DNA of 64,000 bases from Rhizobium sp. WYCCWR10014. Its GTDB lineage: Bacteria; Pseudomonadota; Alphaproteobacteria; Rhizobiales; Rhizobiaceae. A model generated the notes under the pieces. The model was not told the origin of the DNA. It was given only the letters and a program-made list of their open reading frames with translations, and searched no databases. Positions 15,236-23,882 of this stretch are shown here, piece after piece. A program made the position numbers and the translations under genes. Numbering within the stretch: the first letter of the stretch is position 1; each line of letters begins with the position of its first letter. Location of the stretch: assembly GCF_001657485.1 (NCBI RefSeq), contig NZ_LXFU01000049.1, forward strand, positions 2,316 through 66,315. Direction: 5' to 3'.

Positions 15236-16030
15236 ATGAAAACTTTCGAATCCGACGACGGCTCTCGGCAGAATTCGCTTCGTCAGGTGCTGCGAAGGCT
15301 CGATAGGGCCGACGGCAGGCAGGCGGTCGCCTTTCGGCTGGTATTTGCTGCCATTGACGTCGCCATTCTCGCCTTCTTCCTGCTCGGCCCGTACCTGCGA
15401 TCCGGTCCGTCCTATCTGATCATCGACTATGCGATAGCAGTGTGGATCGCCGCCGAGATGATCGGCCGGGCGGTCGCCGCATCCTCTGTGCGCGAATGGA
15501 TTCGGCGGCCGATGACCTGGATCGACTTCGTGGTGCTGGCCACGCTGTTGCTGCCGGATCTGCTCTTCAATTTCGCTTTCCTGCGGATCATGCGGCTCTG
15601 GGCGATCGGCACGAGTCCGCTGCTCAAGGACTTACTGCGCAAGGCCGGCTATTTATACCTTCTCGACGTCGTCCGGGCGGTGATCAATCTCCTTGTGTTC
15701 CTCTTCATGGCAACCGGGTTCGTCTATACGTCCTTCTTCTACAACCGGGAGGGAAGCGAAGGATTCGTCGATGCGCTATACTTCACAGTCGCGACGGTGA
15801 CGACGACGGGATTCGGAGACATCACGCTTCCGGGAACGCTGGGCAAGCTCACTTCCGTTGTGACGATGATCGTCGGCATCTCTCTTTTCGTCAGGCTTGC
15901 TCAGGCAGTCGTCCGGCCTCACAAAGTGACCTATTCCTGTCACCGATGCGGCCTTCAGCGCCATGACGCCGACGCCGTTCATTGCAAGGCGTGCGGAGAG
16001 GTCTTGAACATACCGGACGAGGGATCGTGA
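15236..16030 (+). CDS. Potassium-channel-like membrane protein with C-terminal zinc ribbon
   Basis: The 264-residue product has four N-terminal hydrophobic segments (about residues 30-130), then a two-helix pore module. The pore loop reads TVATVTTTGFGDI, which matches the K+ selectivity filter (TxGFGD) near residue 193. After the last helix comes a short domain with CHRCG and CKACG, a four-cysteine zinc ribbon (about 235-255). This C-terminal ribbon is unusual for a K+ channel and may sense redox state or metal. It acts in the inner membrane and stands alone. Confidence 0.8.
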   Translation: MKTFESDDGSRQNSLRQVLRRLDRADGRQAVAFRLVFAAIDVAILAFFLLGPYLRSGPSYLIIDYAIAVWIAAEMIGRAVAASSVREWIRRPMTWIDFVVLATLLLPDLLFNFAFLRIMRLWAIGTSPLLKDLLRKAGYLYLLDVVRAVINLLVFLFMATGFVYTSFFYNREGSEGFVDALYFTVATVTTTGFGDITLPGTLGKLTSVVTMIVGISLFVRLAQAVVRPHKVTYSCHRCGLQRHDADAVHCKACGEVLNIPDEGS

Positions 16031-16372
16031 CCGTCGACCCTGGCTAGACGATACGCCAGGAATTCGCACGCAGTCGTTGTCTGAGAGGGCGCCTCAAGAT
16101 CGTATTGGGGCACCGATAAACGTGGAATCTTACGAGCGAGCCACTTCTTCAGGTTGGAGCGCAGCCCCGCAGATGTCGTTGTGCCAGCTCATTGGTTTGC
16201 GGCGCCCCGGCGCACCATTTCAAATCGGGTCCGTCGGATTGCAGCCCGCCCATACTGGGAGCACGCCGCCGCCGACATCATCCTCTCGCGAAAGAATTAT
16301 CCGCATCGTGGGCTGTTGCGAGACCGGTCGCCAGTTCATACGTTCTGTCATCCAACCTCACAGGAGCAGAAG
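16031..16372. other. Intergenic stretch of 342 bp without a supported gene
   Basis: No gene, repeat or clear promoter is recognised between the channel gene and the SDR gene. Open frames here run into the SDR gene in its own frame but lack ribosome sites. Confidence 0.4.
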
Positions 16373-17164
16373 ATGCAGATCGACCTCACAGGCAAGACCG
16401 CTCTGGTTAGCGGATCCACCGAAGGCATTGGATACGCAATCGTCCGCCAGCTCGCGAGGGCGGGAGCGAACGTGGTGGTCAACGGCCGGTCCGAGGAAAA
16501 GACCGCGAAGGCCGCCGACCGCCTGAAAGGCGAAGGCGCCAAGGGAAGCGTCACCGCAGCGGCAGCGGATCTCGCAACCGCTGGCGGATGTGACGCTCTT
16601 GTCGCCCAAGTTCCTCACGTGGACATCCTCATCAACAACGCGGGCATCTTCCAGCCGCTAGACTTCTTCGATGCGGACGACGAGGTATGGGACCGCCACT
16701 GGCAGGTGAACGTCATGTCCGCCGTCAGGCTTTCGCGCGCATATCTTCCGGGCATGCAGAAGCTCAATTGGGGCCGCGTCATCTTCATCGCGTCGGAATC
16801 CGGCTTTAACATACCGGTCGAGATGATCCACTACGGTGTCAGCAAGACTGCGGACATCGCGGTTGCCCGCGGCCTTGCTAAGCGGATGGCTGGCACGGGC
16901 GTCACCGTGAACTCCGTCCTTCCCGGCCCCACGCTGTCGGAAGGCGTCGAGGCGATGCTCGCCGAGGAACGTGCGAAGACGGGGAAACCGATCGAGGAAG
17001 TGGCGGCGGACTTCGTCAAGAAGCACCGCGCCGGTTCGATCATCCAACGCGCCGCGAGCGTCGAGGAAATTGCCAATCTCGTCACCTATCTGGCCTCCCC
17101 TTTGGCGTCCGCAACGACTGGAGCTTCGATGCGCGTGGACGGAGGCCTGATCGACACGCTCTAA
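16373..17164 (+). CDS. SDR family oxidoreductase
   Basis: The 263-residue product is a short-chain dehydrogenase distinct from the one at 14356. It has SGSTEGIGYAIVRQLARAGA at the N-terminus, NNAGIF near residue 85, the catalytic serine in IASESG, and YGVSK as YxxxK. The C-terminus ends TTGASMRVDGGLIDTL. AGGAG precedes the ATG at 16373 and fixes the start. It resembles oxidoreductases of the YohF/FabG-like group, but the substrate is unknown. Confidence 0.85.
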   Translation: MQIDLTGKTALVSGSTEGIGYAIVRQLARAGANVVVNGRSEEKTAKAADRLKGEGAKGSVTAAAADLATAGGCDALVAQVPHVDILINNAGIFQPLDFFDADDEVWDRHWQVNVMSAVRLSRAYLPGMQKLNWGRVIFIASESGFNIPVEMIHYGVSKTADIAVARGLAKRMAGTGVTVNSVLPGPTLSEGVEAMLAEERAKTGKPIEEVAADFVKKHRAGSIIQRAASVEEIANLVTYLASPLASATTGASMRVDGGLIDTL

Positions 17165-17304
17165 CGGACTCCACCGACTGGCCACCGCACCGTCTTCGTC
17201 GGAAGTTGTCTCCGCGATGCGCTGCGCTGGCGGGCTATTTGGCGGCCTTTCCAAAGGCCTCCAATTCTCACCCTTTCGCAGACCAGTAGCTTATCGAAAA
17301 GCCG

Positions 17305-17466
17305 GTGCTCGAAGTCGCCTCGATCTTTCGCGCGCCCACCATAGTTCGTTGGCCCGGCAAGGTGCCTCCCGGCAGTCTGCAAAACGGCATCATAACCGGC
17401 CTCGACTGGTTCCCCACATTCGTGGCCGCCGCCGGCGATCCCAACATCATTGATGAGCGTAAAAAG
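17305..17466 (+). pseudogene. Arylsulfatase fragment
   Basis: The frame contains FRAPTIVRWPGKVPPGSLQN and GLDWFPTFVAAAGDPNI, which match the conserved central part of bacterial arylsulfatases (F-R-V-P-x-I-x-R-W-P-G, and the GLDWxPTFVAAAG block). The N-terminal active-site region with the C/S-x-P-S-R motif is absent, and homology ends near 17466. It is therefore a remnant of about 50 codons. The rest of 17165-17639 holds no intact gene. Confidence 0.65.
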
Positions 17467-17639
17467 GGGGAAAGACCTCAAATGCGTCAAGGAACCGCCG
17501 GCGACCGCCAAGGTTTAGCCTTGAGACCATCAGCGCAGATGAGTTCAATGGAAAACGCGGCGAAAGACTTGGGCATACAACGTCGACGGCTCGATGGCCG
17601 TCGCGTCGCGGCAATCGACGACTACCTTGGGAATTCAGC

Positions 17640-18128
17640 ATGAACATCGAGACGATAATTTTCGGGCCGAGCGACTGGGTCCCGAACAACCCGCATCTTC
17701 CCGTATTGCTTTACAGAGGGCTCTTTGCCGACGGCGGACCGACCGATTTCGAACGTCGATTCGCGGCAAACGGTTGGACAGGCATCTGGACAAACGGTGT
17801 CTTCGATTATCAGCACTACCATTCCGGTGCTCATGAAGTGCTGGGAATTGCGCTTGGTAGCGCCACGCTACTGATTGGTGGTCCCGGCGGTCAAGCAATA
17901 GCGGTGGCGACCGGAGACTGTCTGGTTCTTCCGGCCGGGACAGGGCACCAGAATCTCGGCTGCACGTCGAACTTCCAGGTCATCGGCGCTTATCCTAAGG
18001 GACAGCATGCCGACATTCAGACTTCGGCTGCTTCAAGCGAAACGCTGACGAAAATCTCGTCAATACCCTTACCCCACACCGATCCCGTTCAAGGACGATC
18101 GGGTTTTCTCATCGAGAAATGGCGGTAG
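17640..18128 (+). CDS. Cupin-domain protein, YjlB-like
   Basis: The 162-residue product has a single cupin barrel. The first motif is YQHYHSGAHEVLGIALG (about residues 57-74) with probable metal-binding histidines and glutamate; the second is GDCLVLPAGTGHQNLGC (about 98-114). The end, FQVIGAYPKGQHADI, fits the YjlB subgroup. The protein is probably a small cytoplasmic metalloprotein of unknown reaction. There is no clear ribosome site before the ATG. Confidence 0.8.
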   Translation: MNIETIIFGPSDWVPNNPHLPVLLYRGLFADGGPTDFERRFAANGWTGIWTNGVFDYQHYHSGAHEVLGIALGSATLLIGGPGGQAIAVATGDCLVLPAGTGHQNLGCTSNFQVIGAYPKGQHADIQTSAASSETLTKISSIPLPHTDPVQGRSGFLIEKWR

Positions 18129-18339
18129 CAGGGCTTGCCACGTTCGCCAATCTGATCGACGCCGCCCCCATCAGCACCGCGCCGGCTGCAAAAAGCGAGG
18201 CCTGCACCTATGCCGAGGTATGGCTCGGCCTGTCCCTTGACCCCACTCGCCCTTATCCCTCGACCCAATCGATCGCAAACACGCCTCCATGTAGCGTCGT
18301 CGATGCCGCGCATAAGGCGGCGGTCAGAAGGAGACAGAC

Positions 18340-19275
18340 ATGAGCCTCGAGACAAGCATGAGCCAGGAAAACACATTTCACCCGGGTAGCCCCCCGCTCG
18401 ACGAATTGGTTCCGTCGCGCTACGCGGTGCGGGTCGGCGAGATTGAGGTGCTGGTGGTCAGCGATGGCGTGCTACCGCTCCCAACCGCGATGCTGGGCCA
18501 CAACATCGATCCGGCCGTCCGAGCGACCTGGCTGAAAGACATGTTCCTGCCGCCGGACGCTTTCGACTGGGCGCTGAACGTGGTCGTGGTGCGCAGCGGC
18601 GACCAGACCATACTCCTCGACGCCGGGCTGGGGATCGACCCGGACTTGCACCTGCCGCGGGCCGGGCAGCTGATCAAGCGACTGGAGGCCGCCGGCATCG
18701 ATATTGCGTCGGTGACCGACGTGGTGCTGACCCACATGCATATGGACCACATTGGCGGACTGCTCGTCGACGGGGTGAAGGACCAGCTGCGTCCGGACCT
18801 GCGGATCCACGTGGCGGCCGCCGAGGTCAAGTTCTGGGAGGCGCCCGATTTCTCCCGGGTCTCCATGCCGCCGGGGTTCCCGGACGCGCTTCGGGCGACC
18901 GCCAAGCGGTTCGCCAAAGAATACCGCAGCCATTTCAAGCTGTTCGACGATGAGTACGAGGTGGCGCCGGGCGTGGTCGTCCATCGCACCGGCGGCCACA
19001 CCCCCGGGCACAGCGTGATCCGCGTGGCGTCCGGCGGCGACAGGCTGATGTTTGCCGGCGACGCCGTGTTCGCGGTCGGGTTTGAACATCCGGATTGGTT
19101 CAACGGCTTCGAACACGACCCCGAGGAGGCGGCGCGCGTTCGGGTCCGTCTTTTGCGGGAACTGGCGGAGACCGGCGAGCAGTTGGTGGCCACTCACCTG
19201 CCGTTCCCGTCGGTCGGCCGGGTGGCGGTCGACGGCGACGCCTTTCGTTGGGTGGCGGCCTTCTGGGACTACTGA
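18340..19275 (+). CDS. MBL-fold metallo-hydrolase
   Basis: The 311-residue product has the metallo-beta-lactamase fold signature THMHMDHIGG (about residues 130-139), HTPGHS (about 223), FAGDAVF (about 242) and a final histidine in VATHLPFP. These bind two metal ions. The subgroup contains lactonases and related hydrolases, so N-acyl-lactone or ester cleavage is possible but unproved. AAGGAG precedes the ATG. The gene is richer in CGG/GTG/CTG codons than its neighbours and is followed by palindromic repeats, which could reflect transfer. Confidence 0.82.
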   Translation: MSLETSMSQENTFHPGSPPLDELVPSRYAVRVGEIEVLVVSDGVLPLPTAMLGHNIDPAVRATWLKDMFLPPDAFDWALNVVVVRSGDQTILLDAGLGIDPDLHLPRAGQLIKRLEAAGIDIASVTDVVLTHMHMDHIGGLLVDGVKDQLRPDLRIHVAAAEVKFWEAPDFSRVSMPPGFPDALRATAKRFAKEYRSHFKLFDDEYEVAPGVVVHRTGGHTPGHSVIRVASGGDRLMFAGDAVFAVGFEHPDWFNGFEHDPEEAARVRVRLLRELAETGEQLVATHLPFPSVGRVAVDGDAFRWVAAFWDY

Positions 19276-19297
19276 TCGATTATTGGGTTGGGATCTT

Positions 19298-19453
19298 AGA
19301 GCGTGGACTCATCGCGTGAATGAGTCCACGCTCTACTGGTTTGTTTTGTGAGCAATTCCGAACGCTAAACCACTACACAGTTTCGCAGGAATTGCTCTTG
19401 TTTCTGCGCAATTCCAGACGCAAAAACCGCTACACACTTTTGCTGGAATTGCT
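19298..19453. repeat. Rhizobial palindromic mosaic repeat, locus 2 of 4
   Basis: Three hairpins follow each other. The first has perfect 15-bp arms AGAGCGTGGACTCAT (19298-19312) and its complement (19320-19334) with a 7-nt loop. The second (19351-19396) and third (19408-19453) have GCAATTCC/GGAATTGC arms and a loop with AAACC(A/G)CTACACA. The last two are near-copies of each other and of the second modules at 3856, 34192 and 44526. Confidence 0.75.
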
Positions 19454-19501
19454 TAAGTCAGATCCTGACCCGCCGATCATCCCCGCGCACTGGAAGACCT
19501 C

Positions 19502-20464
19502 TTGGCCGATATTGTCAGCCTGCTTTTGCCGTTCTTCGGCCTGATCCTGATCGGCTACATCGCCGCCAAGGCGACCAAGCAGCCGGCCGAAGCGCTCGGC
19601 TGGCTGAACACCTTCATCATCTATGCCGCCCTGCCCGCTCTGTTCTTCAAGCTCGTCTCGCGCACGCCGATCGAAGAGCTGACGCGCGTCGATTTCATTG
19701 TCACCGACATCGCAGCGACCTATGCGGTCTTCATCCTGCTTTTTGTCATCGGCCGGATCTGGCGCGGCAATTCTCTTGCCGATTGCACCATCCAGTCGTT
19801 TGCGGGCGCCTATGGCAATATCGGCTATATGGGGCCGGGCCTGGCACTCTTGGCGCTCGGCGAAGGCGCAGCCGTGCCGGTGGCGCTGATCATCTGCTTC
19901 GAGAACGCACTGCATTTCATCGTCGCGCCGGCACTGATGGCGGCGGCCGGCGACGACAAGCGTTCAACAGGCCAGCTTGTCGCCGATATCGTCCGGAAGG
20001 TCGCGCTGCATCCCTTCATTTTGTCGACGGCGGCAGGCTTTGCGGTGGCCGCCTTGCACGTCGACCAGCCGCTGGCCTTTCAGCGCCTGGTCGATTACCT
20101 CGCCCAGGCGGCGGCACCCTGCGCGCTCTTTGCCATGGGCGTAACGCTGGCGCTCCGGCCGCTGAAACGAATCCCGGCCGAGATCTCCTATATCGTGCCG
20201 GCGAAGCTGATCCTGCATCCGATCGCGGTTTTCATTGCGCTGACAGCGGTTGGCGGTTTCGAGCCGGTCTGGATCCAGGCGGCCGTGCTGCTTGCCTCAC
20301 TGCCGACGGCGACCAACGTCTTCGTCATCGGCCAGCAATATGGCGTCTGGCAGGAGCGCGCCTCGGCGACGATCCTGATCACCACGGTGTTTTCGGTGGT
20401 GAGCGTTTCGCTCTGGCTGATCGTAATCCGCTCAGGCCTTCTTCCGCTTCAGCTTTTCCCGTAG
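19502..20464 (+). CDS. AEC family transporter (auxin efflux carrier type)
   Basis: The 320-residue product has about ten transmembrane segments in the 5+5 arrangement of the AEC family. Typical blocks are LPFFGLILIGYIAAK at the N-terminus, ALPALFFKL, YGNIGYMGPGLAL in the middle, and SLPTATNVFVIGQQYG near residue 278. Members export organic anions or amino-acid-like compounds; the substrate here is unknown. The start is TTG at 19502. The gene overlaps the convergent hydroxylase gene by 33 bp at its 3' end. Confidence 0.87.
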   Translation: MADIVSLLLPFFGLILIGYIAAKATKQPAEALGWLNTFIIYAALPALFFKLVSRTPIEELTRVDFIVTDIAATYAVFILLFVIGRIWRGNSLADCTIQSFAGAYGNIGYMGPGLALLALGEGAAVPVALIICFENALHFIVAPALMAAAGDDKRSTGQLVADIVRKVALHPFILSTAAGFAVAALHVDQPLAFQRLVDYLAQAAAPCALFAMGVTLALRPLKRIPAEISYIVPAKLILHPIAVFIALTAVGGFEPVWIQAAVLLASLPTATNVFVIGQQYGVWQERASATILITTVFSVVSVSLWLIVIRSGLLPLQLFP

Positions 20465-21658
20465 CGCATCCGGAATATCGCGGAAGCCGCGGCCGGGCTC
20501 GATGCCCTCGCGCATGACGATGTTGCGCAGCGGCGGTATGGCCGAGAGGATATGCAGGCCGGCAGCCCGCAGCATCTGGACAGGCAGGAAATCCGAAAGC
20601 AGCGAGCGGTTGAGAATATCCACGCTGGCGGTGCGCGTCATGATGTCGGCGCGGCGCCTGCGGTCGAAGCTTTCGCCGGCATCGGCCGGCACCGGCAATT
20701 CCGCCCGGTCGCAGAGGATCTCGGCAAGCGCCATGATATCGCGGAGGCTGAGGTTCAGTCCCTGCGCCCCGATCGGCGGGAAGACATGGGCAGCCTCGCC
20801 GATCAGCGCGATGCGTCCCTTGCCGAAACGATGCGCCATCATGCCGGAGAGCGGCCAGACCTGGACGCCCTCCTCGATGCTGACCTTGCCGAGCATGGAT
20901 TGCATGCGCGCCTCGACAAGGCTGCCCAGCTCAGCAAGCGGCAATTCCATGCGGTTCGCCGCCTCAGTGGGATCCTGCACCCAGACGAGGCTGGAGCGGC
21001 TTCCCGGCAGCGGCACCTGGGTGAAGGGGCCGTGTTTGGTGTGGAATTCGGTCGAGATATTCTGGTGCGGCAGCGAATGGGCGAAATTCAGAACCATGGC
21101 CGATTGCGGATAGGACCAGTTGCGCACGGTAATGCCTGACGTCTCGCGCAGCTTCGAGCCGCGGCCATCGGCGCCGACGGCAAAATCGGCCGACAGCGTC
21201 TCGCCGCCGGTAAGCCGGATCGAGACGGCTTCAGCCGATATTTCGATCGATTCGGCCATATCGGTGAAACGGGTGATGTTGCCCTCACCGGCCGCGGCCT
21301 CTTCCAAAATGCCGGTCAGCGCCTTGTTGGGGAAATTGTAGCCGAAGGCATCGAGGCCGACCTCGGCCGCGCGGAAGGTGGTGGTCGGCGCGCGCAACAG
21401 CCGATCGGTGCCGTCGACGATGCGCATGCTAGTGAGAGGAGCGGCTGCAGGGCGGAGCTTTTCCCAGAGCGCCAGGCGGTCGAGGAAGCGGATCGATTGA
21501 TCCATCAGCGCCGTGGTGCGCCGGTCTTCTTTCGGAGCGAGAGGCGCTACCAACGCGACGTTGCGACCGCCGCGCGCCAGCGCGATTGCGGCAATCATGC
21601 CGGCCAGACCGCCACCGATCACCGCCACTTCGAATATCTTCATGCTATCATCCGCCAT
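20432..21658 (-). CDS. UbiH/UbiF family FAD-dependent hydroxylase
   Basis: The 408-residue product belongs to the ubiquinone-type flavin hydroxylases. It has IGGGLAGMIAAIALARGG at the N-terminus, VGADGRGSKLRE near residue 155, and ALIGEAAHVFPPIGAQGLNL near 280, which is the GD(E)AAH..P..GQG FAD motif with E instead of D. It may hydroxylate the ubiquinone ring. ATG 21658 is used; ATG 21643 is also possible. It lies 22 bp after the DUF934 gene, so it may be the last gene of the sulfite-assimilation operon. Confidence 0.82.
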   Translation of the reverse strand: MADDSMKIFEVAVIGGGLAGMIAAIALARGGRNVALVAPLAPKEDRRTTALMDQSIRFLDRLALWEKLRPAAAPLTSMRIVDGTDRLLRAPTTTFRAAEVGLDAFGYNFPNKALTGILEEAAAGEGNITRFTDMAESIEISAEAVSIRLTGGETLSADFAVGADGRGSKLRETSGITVRNWSYPQSAMVLNFAHSLPHQNISTEFHTKHGPFTQVPLPGSRSSLVWVQDPTEAANRMELPLAELGSLVEARMQSMLGKVSIEEGVQVWPLSGMMAHRFGKGRIALIGEAAHVFPPIGAQGLNLSLRDIMALAEILCDRAELPVPADAGESFDRRRRADIMTRTASVDILNRSLLSDFLPVQMLRAAGLHILSAIPPLRNIVMREGIEPGRGFRDIPDALREKLKRKKA

Positions 21659-21680
21659 CGTAAAAAAGCGGACCAGCCGC

Positions 21681-22196
21681 TTATGCGGCCGGCTTCGCCT
21701 GACGGCGCCAACTATAGCCCTTGCCGGCTTCGGCGTCACGCACCGCCGGTTGATAATGATGGGGAATGGCGGGAAGACGGTTTTCGGAAAGCCGCTTCAG
21801 CGCCGTGGCGTTGGTGACGGAAAAGCTGTCGATGCCGACGCGCAGCATCAGCGGCACCTGATCGATCAGCACGTCGCCGACGGCACGCAGCTCGTTGGTG
21901 TAGCCGAGGCGCTGGCGCAGCAGCGAGGCATGGCTGAAGGCGCGGCCGTCATTGAAAGCCGGAAAGGCGACGGCGACGATTTCGAGGCGATAGAGATAGG
22001 GCTCCAGCCGGCGCACATCGTCGGCCGGCTTGATCAGCACGCCGAGGCCGACATCGTTGCTTTCGTCGGCCTTGGCGATCAATTCGTCAAGGCCGAGCAG
22101 CGGCTTCTGCTCCTCGGTCGCCTTCACCTCGTCGGTCTCGATCACCCAGGGATCGTTTTCGACAAAACCGGTTTCTCTCCAGATCTTCGTCATCAT
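21681..22196 (-). CDS. DUF934 family protein, sulfite reduction accessory
   Basis: The 171-residue product matches DUF934, a family that is regularly encoded beside nitrite/sulfite reductases. It shows GLGVLIKPADDVRRLEPYLY, the conserved FNDGRAFSHASLLRQRLGY segment (about residues 82-100), and RVGIDSFSVTN near 120. Its biochemical role has not been settled; the constant neighbourhood suggests a part in assembly or electron supply of sulfite reductase. It starts 7 bp after the reductase gene ends. Confidence 0.87.
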   Translation of the reverse strand: MMTKIWRETGFVENDPWVIETDEVKATEEQKPLLGLDELIAKADESNDVGLGVLIKPADDVRRLEPYLYRLEIVAVAFPAFNDGRAFSHASLLRQRLGYTNELRAVGDVLIDQVPLMLRVGIDSFSVTNATALKRLSENRLPAIPHHYQPAVRDAEAGKGYSWRRQAKPAA

Positions 22197-22203
22197 CCCC
22201 TCC

Positions 22204-23874
22204 TTATGCCGCTTCGGCGGCCGAGCCGTAGAGCGCGGTCTTGAACGGCTGCGGTCCGACGCGGCGATAGGCGGCGAGGAAGTTCTCGGATTGATCGAGG
22301 CGCAGGCCGAGATAGGTGTCGACGATCGTCTCGATCGCGTCCGTCACCCGGTCCGGCTCGAAGCCGCGGCCGATGATTTCGCCGATCGAAGTATGTTCGT
22401 CGCCGGAGCCGCCGAGGGTGATCTGGTAGAGTTCGGCACCCTTCTTCTCGACACCGAGCAGGCCGATATGGCCGACATGGTGATGGCCGCAGGCATTGAT
22501 GCAGCCGGAGATCTTGATCTTCAGCTCACCGATCTCGGCCTGCCGTTCGGCATTGCCGAAGCGGCGGGAGATTTCCTGCGCCAGCGGAATGGAGCGCGCA
22601 TTGGCGAGCGCGCAGTAGTCGAGCCCCGGACAGGCAATGATATCGGTGATCAGGCCGGCATTGGCTTCCGCCAGATTGATAGCGACGAGGCCGCGATAGA
22701 CGGCTTCGAGATCGGCTAGCGCCACATGCGGCAGGATCAGGTTCTGCTCATGGCTGACGCGGATCTCGTCGAAGGCATATTCCTCGGCAAGATCGGCGAT
22801 CGCATCCATCTGCGCATCCGAGGCATCGCCCGGAATGCCGCCGATCGGCTTCAGCGAGATCGTCACCATGCCGTAATCGGGGTTCTTGTGCGGCTGCACG
22901 TTCTGCTGGACCCAGCGGGAGAAACCGGAATCGGCCTTCTTCCAGCGGGCAAGGTTTTCCCAGCCTTCGGCGCGTTCGGGCAGATCAGGCGGCGCGAAAT
23001 AGGCAGCGATCGACTGGACGTCCTTTTCCGGCAGCTTGAGCTCGCTATCCTTCAGTGCGGCGAATTCGGCTTCCACCTGGCGCGTCAGCTCCTCAGTGCC
23101 GGTTTCGTGCACAAGGATCTTGATGCGGGCCTTGTATTTGTTGTCGCGGCGGCCGTGGAGATTGTACACGCGCACGATGGCCGTGGTGTAGGAGAGCAGG
23201 TCTTCCTCGGGCAGGAAGTCGCGGATCAGCTTGGCGATCATCGGCGTACGGCCCTGGCCGCCGCCGACATAGACGGCAAAGCCGATCTCGCCCTTGTCGT
23301 TCGTCTTCACGTGCAGCCCGATATCATGGACCTGGATTGCGGCGCGGTCACGCTCGGCGCCGGTGACGGCGATCTTGAACTTGCGCGGCAGGAAGGAGAA
23401 TTCCGGGTGGACCGACGACCACTGGCGCAGGATTTCAGCGTAAGGACGCGGATCGGCGATCTCATCGGCGGCGGCACCGGCAAAGTGATCGGCCGTGACG
23501 TTTCTGATGCAGTTGCCCGAGGTCTGCAGCGCATGCATCTCGACGCTCGCAAGGTCGGCCAGCGCATCCGGAATATCGGACAGTTTCGGCCAGTTGAACT
23601 GCAGGTTCTGGCGCGTGGTGAAGTGGCCATAGCCGCGATCATAGGTGCGGGCGATATGGGCGAGCATGCGCAGCTGGCGCGAGCTCAGCGTGCCATAGGG
23701 AATGGCAATGCGCAGCATGTAGGCGTGGAGCTGCAGGTAGACGCCGTTCATCAGGCGCAGCGGCTTGAACGCGTCCTCGGCGAGCTCGCCGGAAAGGCGG
23801 CGCTGGACCTGATCGCGAAACTGCTCGACGCGCTCGGTAACAAAGGCATGGTCAAATTCGTCGTAACGGTACAT
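22204..23874 (-). CDS. cysI: Nitrite/sulfite reductase (siroheme, 4Fe-4S hemoprotein)
   Basis: The 556-residue product is an assimilatory siroheme reductase that reduces sulfite to sulfide (or nitrite to ammonia) with six electrons. The N-terminal ferredoxin-like half contains RIAIPYGTLSSRQLRMLAHI and the substrate-binding SGNCIRNVTAD. The cluster cysteines are seen as CPGLDYC (C-x5-C) near residue 417 and GCINACGHHH (C-x3-C) near 463, which bridge the 4Fe-4S cluster and siroheme. The neighbour cysG makes siroheme, so sulfite reduction is the most likely role. The symbol is by role; the protein is of the ferredoxin-dependent type. Confidence 0.88.
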   Translation of the reverse strand: MYRYDEFDHAFVTERVEQFRDQVQRRLSGELAEDAFKPLRLMNGVYLQLHAYMLRIAIPYGTLSSRQLRMLAHIARTYDRGYGHFTTRQNLQFNWPKLSDIPDALADLASVEMHALQTSGNCIRNVTADHFAGAAADEIADPRPYAEILRQWSSVHPEFSFLPRKFKIAVTGAERDRAAIQVHDIGLHVKTNDKGEIGFAVYVGGGQGRTPMIAKLIRDFLPEEDLLSYTTAIVRVYNLHGRRDNKYKARIKILVHETGTEELTRQVEAEFAALKDSELKLPEKDVQSIAAYFAPPDLPERAEGWENLARWKKADSGFSRWVQQNVQPHKNPDYGMVTISLKPIGGIPGDASDAQMDAIADLAEEYAFDEIRVSHEQNLILPHVALADLEAVYRGLVAINLAEANAGLITDIIACPGLDYCALANARSIPLAQEISRRFGNAERQAEIGELKIKISGCINACGHHHVGHIGLLGVEKKGAELYQITLGGSGDEHTSIGEIIGRGFEPDRVTDAIETIVDTYLGLRLDQSENFLAAYRRVGPQPFKTALYGSAAEAA

Positions 23875-23882
23875 CGTCTTCC

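Noticed and set aside
17466..17639. Continuation of the sulfatase remnant up to the cupin gene
   Set aside because: The frame stays open but the residues no longer match sulfatases in any frame I tried.
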